Below the pieces are notes generated by a model that saw only the letters and a program-made list of their open reading frames with translations, had not been told where the DNA came from and made no database searches. Made by a program: the position numbers and the translations under genes. Shown in pieces: positions 5,177-7,856 of a stretch of 7,856 nt of DNA. The DNA is from a bacterium (GTDB taxonomy: Bacteria > Planctomycetota > Planctomycetia > Pirellulales > Pirellulaceae), in assembly GCA_030432015.1 (NCBI GenBank), contig JAUIHJ010000392.1, positions 1-7,856 of the forward strand, in the 5' to 3' direction. Each line of letters starts with the position of its first letter. Positions within the stretch are counted from its first letter, which is position 1.

Positions 5177-6499
5177 ATGACCGACCGACATATCCTCTCA
5201 GAGCCGATCGTGATCACGGGAATTGGCATGATTGCGTCGGTGGGGGACGATCGGGAGTCGGTTTGGGAGGCGGTCCGCCAGGGTCGCAGCAATTTCCGCT
5301 ATCTGCGTGGCATTCGGGGCATTGTCGACGACACGATTGTCGGCGCCACGGTTGACCTTCCCCAGCGGCTCGACGGTCGCTTGAAGGTTTTGCCGTTGTG
5401 CGAGGTTGCCGTGGCCGAGGCGTTGGAAGATTCCGGCGTTGATCTGAGCAACATCGACCTCGATCAATTTGGCTGTTCGATCGCCGGGCATATGGGCGAT
5501 ACGAGTTGGATGGAGGAACAACTTGGCATCCCGTTGCCAGAGCAGCGTCCTGACTGGTGGGAGCAGTGGTTACCGAATACGGCCTGTTCGCTGATCGCGC
5601 GAAAATACGGTCTGGGCGGACCTCGGCTGTGCAATTCGACCGCCTGCTCGACTTCGTTGATCAGCGTGATGACCGCCGTTCGTTCGATTCGGGATCGACA
5701 GTGCGACATCATGCTCGCCGGTGGCGCCGACGCCCTGGACCCGATGTTTGTGGCCGGCTTTGACCGCATGCGAGTGCTTGCCAAGGATGATGATCCGAAC
5801 CTCGCCTGTCGTCCGTTTGACCAGTCCCGCAAAGGGTTTGTCTTTGGCGAAGGCGCGGCAATCTTTGTGATCGAGCGTCTCGGGCACGCCCTGCGTCGTG
5901 GGGCGACCATCTATGCGGAAATCAAGTCGAGTTCTGCGCTGGCGCAGGCGCACCACGTCACGGGGATCGATGCGGAAAGTGAAACGCTGGAATATCTTAT
6001 TCAATCGGCGTTGCGGAAAGCCAATGTCGTTCCCGGCGATATTGGATACATCAACGCCCATGGGACCGGGACGGAGCAAAATGATGCCGCCGAGGCGGCA
6101 GGGATTCGTCGTGCCTTTGGTGATATGACCGACGGTGTATGCGTTAGCGCCACGAAGTCGATCCTGGGCCATATGATCAACGCGGCCGGTGCGGCCGAAT
6201 TGGCGATCACGACGCTCGGCTTGCGCGATGGTTTTGCGCCACCCACGCTCAATTTGCACAACCCTGATCCGCTCTGCACATTCGATTGCGTGCCACGGAC
6301 AGGCCGCAACAACCGTTATCAGCACGCCCTCAAGCTCTCGCTGGCCTTTGGGGGGCACCTGGTGGCCATGGTGCTTAGTCGGTGGAACGACGCGGCGACG
6401 GGCTTTGCGTACCCGCCGACGGTGGCGCCGGCCGTTTTCGGCGAAGGGCAGGCTGGTCCGCTTCAATCGCCGAAGGTTGATTTGCGTCGCAGCATGTGA
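5177..6499 (+). CDS. Beta-ketoacyl-ACP synthase, FabF/KAS II family
   Basis: 440 residues against about 410-415 for FabF; the extra length is mostly a C-terminal tail from about residue 403. Enzymes of this family condense malonyl-ACP with an acyl-ACP in the cytoplasm to extend fatty acids or polyketide-like chains. The thiolase-fold N-terminus (PIVITGIGMIASVGDDRESVWEAV) is typical. The catalytic set is intact: C157 in STACSTSL, H295 in NAHGTGTEQND, K327 and H332 in KSILGHMINAAGAAE. The C-terminal GFGGTN motif reads AFGGHL (390-395), so the usual Thr-Asn pair is missing. A central stretch (GHMGDTSWMEEQL, residues 104-116, then a Trp-rich PDWWEQWLP at 125-133) also differs from housekeeping FabF. 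There are no fab, ACP, dehydratase or reductase genes beside it, so it may be a paralogue for a special lipid rather than the primary FabF, hence no symbol. AGGAA at 5168-5172 is a close, weak ribosome site. Its end overlaps uvrC on the other strand. Confidence 0.9.
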   Translation: MTDRHILSEPIVITGIGMIASVGDDRESVWEAVRQGRSNFRYLRGIRGIVDDTIVGATVDLPQRLDGRLKVLPLCEVAVAEALEDSGVDLSNIDLDQFGCSIAGHMGDTSWMEEQLGIPLPEQRPDWWEQWLPNTACSLIARKYGLGGPRLCNSTACSTSLISVMTAVRSIRDRQCDIMLAGGADALDPMFVAGFDRMRVLAKDDDPNLACRPFDQSRKGFVFGEGAAIFVIERLGHALRRGATIYAEIKSSSALAQAHHVTGIDAESETLEYLIQSALRKANVVPGDIGYINAHGTGTEQNDAAEAAGIRRAFGDMTDGVCVSATKSILGHMINAAGAAELAITTLGLRDGFAPPTLNLHNPDPLCTFDCVPRTGRNNRYQHALKLSLAFGGHLVAMVLSRWNDAATGFAYPPTVAPAVFGEGQAGPLQSPKVDLRRSM

Positions 6500-7856
6500 T
6501 GGTAGTGTTGGGCAAAGCGATGTGATTCGTCACGCACATACTGCAGCAAACGCAGGGCGAACGAACTCCGGCCCAGACGAAGCGGCTCGTGCTCTCCTGG
6601 CAGGAAGATCTCTTCTTCGCGTTTGGCAAGAGACAGCATCGTGGGGCGTGGGATTTGCTGGTCGCGAAACGCGGCCAGGGCCGCATTGAGTTGTCCTTTG
6701 CCGCCGTCGATCAGCAGCAGGTCAGGATAGACCTCTCCCTGATCGTGCATCTTGCGGTAGCGTCGCGCGACGACTTCGTGGATGCTGCGGAAATCGTCGA
6801 CCCCTTTCACGTCGCGAATCTTATAGCGGCGGTAGCCCGGCTTGAAGGGCATCCCATCGATGAATTGGACGACACTGGCGACCGTCTCGCCGCCACCCAG
6901 ATGCGCAATATCAATCCCTTCGATCGTACGCGGCGTCTCGGCGAGCTTGAGCACTTTTCGTAAACCCGTGAGCCCTTTCTTGGGGTCGATGAAGAATACC
7001 TCCGGTTGAGCGTGCGTATCCAATTCGCCTCGCTGGTCCAAGGTTTCCAGCATGCGGATCTCGTCGCGCAGGCGGGCGGCCGCCTCGAAGTTCAACTGCT
7101 TGGCCGCCTCGTGCATGTCGCGCTGCATCTGCTTGAGCAGATTGGTCTTCTTCCCTTCCAGGAACATCTGGAGTCGGCGGATGTCGCGCCGATACGCTTC
7201 CTTATCGATCCTCAGGTTACAGGGCGCCGTGCACTGGTTGATGCTGGCCAGCAGGCACGGCCGAAACCAGCGCCAGCGTTCATCGGTCTCCTCAATGTCG
7301 AGCGAACAGGTGCGAAATTTGAAGATTCGCTGGAGCACCTGCACGGCTCCGCGCAGATCGCCGACATTGGCGAAGGGACCATACAGTTTGACACCTTTGT
7401 CCCGAGGTTCGCGTGTCACTTCCACGCGAGGAAAGTCCTCACGGGTGGTGATCATCAAATAGGGAAACGTCTTGTCATCTTTCAGCTCTTTGTTGTAGCG
7501 TGGCTGCACATCTTTGATCAGCCGCGATTCAACCAGCAACGCGTCGACTTCGCTCTCGCATTCGATGTAATCGGCGTCGGCGATTTCGCGTACCCAATCG
7601 GCGGTTCGCCATTCCTGTTCGGCGCCTTTCAAAAAGTAGCTGCCGGCCCGGGAACGCAGGTTTTTGGCCTTGCCGACATAGATCACGCGGCCCGCCGTGT
7701 CCTTCATCAAGTACACGCCGGGGGACGCGGGGAACGTGCGGACCTTATCGGCAGCCTGATCGAAGCTCGACGCGTTCGCCGCCGCAGGGTCATCCCCGCC
7801 TGTGGACGGTGGGCCGTCCCGGTCGGTTGGGTTCGCGGGCGGACCTGCTTCGGCCT
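6463..7856 (-). CDS. uvrC: Compact UvrC, excinuclease ABC subunit C (5' end outside window)
   Basis: UvrC makes both incisions beside UvrB-bound lesions in nucleotide excision repair. The GTG at 7716 encodes the Val of the conserved PGVYLM motif and is not the start: the frame runs open to the window edge with no ATG, GTG or TTG, giving at least 463 residues. Counting from that Val as 1: the GIY-YIG nuclease is at about 1-90 (IYVGKAKNLRSR), and C137, C154, C162 and C166 match the Fe-S cysteine pattern of E. coli UvrC (RPCL, later CTAPC). The UVR motif (UvrB contact) is at about 192-227. The RNase H-like nuclease keeps its Asp-Asp-His set: D269 (GIDIAH), D337 (LLIDGGKGQL) and H399 (RDESHRFA). 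It ends 18 residues later, before the usual helix-hairpin-helix tail, and only about 40 residues separate UVR from D269 against roughly 160 in E. coli. Upstream of PGVY lies a Pro/Gly/Ala/Asp-rich extension, probably disordered. Confidence 0.93.
   Translation of the reverse strand, partial: AEAGPPANPTDRDGPPSTGGDDPAAANASSFDQAADKVRTFPASPGVYLMKDTAGRVIYVGKAKNLRSRAGSYFLKGAEQEWRTADWVREIADADYIECESEVDALLVESRLIKDVQPRYNKELKDDKTFPYLMITTREDFPRVEVTREPRDKGVKLYGPFANVGDLRGAVQVLQRIFKFRTCSLDIEETDERWRWFRPCLLASINQCTAPCNLRIDKEAYRRDIRRLQMFLEGKKTNLLKQMQRDMHEAAKQLNFEAAARLRDEIRMLETLDQRGELDTHAQPEVFFIDPKKGLTGLRKVLKLAETPRTIEGIDIAHLGGGETVASVVQFIDGMPFKPGYRRYKIRDVKGVDDFRSIHEVVARRYRKMHDQGEVYPDLLLIDGGKGQLNAALAAFRDQQIPRPTMLSLAKREEEIFLPGEHEPLRLGRSSFALRLLQYVRDESHRFAQHYHHMLRRKSTFGD

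Noticed and set aside
5570..6466. 298-aa minus-strand reading frame opposite the ketosynthase
   Set aside because: It is a shadow of a strongly conserved gene on the + strand; its own product is rich in Arg and low-order sequence with no recognisable motif.
1..7856. tRNA, rRNA, CRISPR array, insertion sequence or prophage genes
   Set aside because: No cloverleaf, rRNA-like stretch, regularly spaced repeats, transposase motifs or phage genes were seen on either strand.

Overview
The window most resembles a planctomycete chromosome of the Pirellula/Rhodopirellula type. The reasons are moderately high GC, weak or absent Shine-Dalgarno sites before several genes, an mraZ homologue away from any cell-wall cluster, a compact UvrC, and a style of PspA and FabF-like genes that I associate with that phylum. 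This is inference from protein character, not a database result.

Layout. Positions 1-4235 carry four genes on the + strand in close order: the C-terminal part of a large multi-pass membrane protein (open at the left edge), pspA (phage-shock/IM30 family), an unrecognised 115-residue protein that overlaps pspA, and a 697-residue membrane histidine kinase with PrsK-like architecture (N-terminal membrane bundle, GAF, HisKA, HATPase). The gaps are 41 bp, an overlap, and 14 bp, so they are probably one transcription unit. Together they look like a membrane-integrity or envelope-stress module with its own sensor. No response regulator lies in the window.

Positions 4236-4378 are a short convergent intergenic region with a long imperfect inverted repeat that encloses smaller hairpins. 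On the - strand, 4379-4870 encodes a divergent MraZ. The 306 bp between mraZ and the next gene (4871-5176) have no convincing gene but carry two TGGG-N7-CCCA inverted repeats 41 bp apart and several other palindromes. They probably hold the divergent promoters.

Positions 5177-6499 (+) encode a FabF/KAS II-type beta-ketoacyl-ACP synthase with an intact Cys-His-His set but an altered C-terminal glycine motif. It runs convergently into, and overlaps by 37 bp, a UvrC gene on the - strand (6463 to the right edge, start outside the window). That UvrC keeps the GIY-YIG, Fe-S cysteine, UVR and nuclease residues but lacks the helix-hairpin-helix tail and much of the usual central segment.

I see no tRNA, rRNA, CRISPR array, insertion sequence or phage gene. 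The window is mostly housekeeping and regulatory. The least-described parts are the PspA/small-protein/kinase locus and the palindrome-rich spacer upstream of mraZ.
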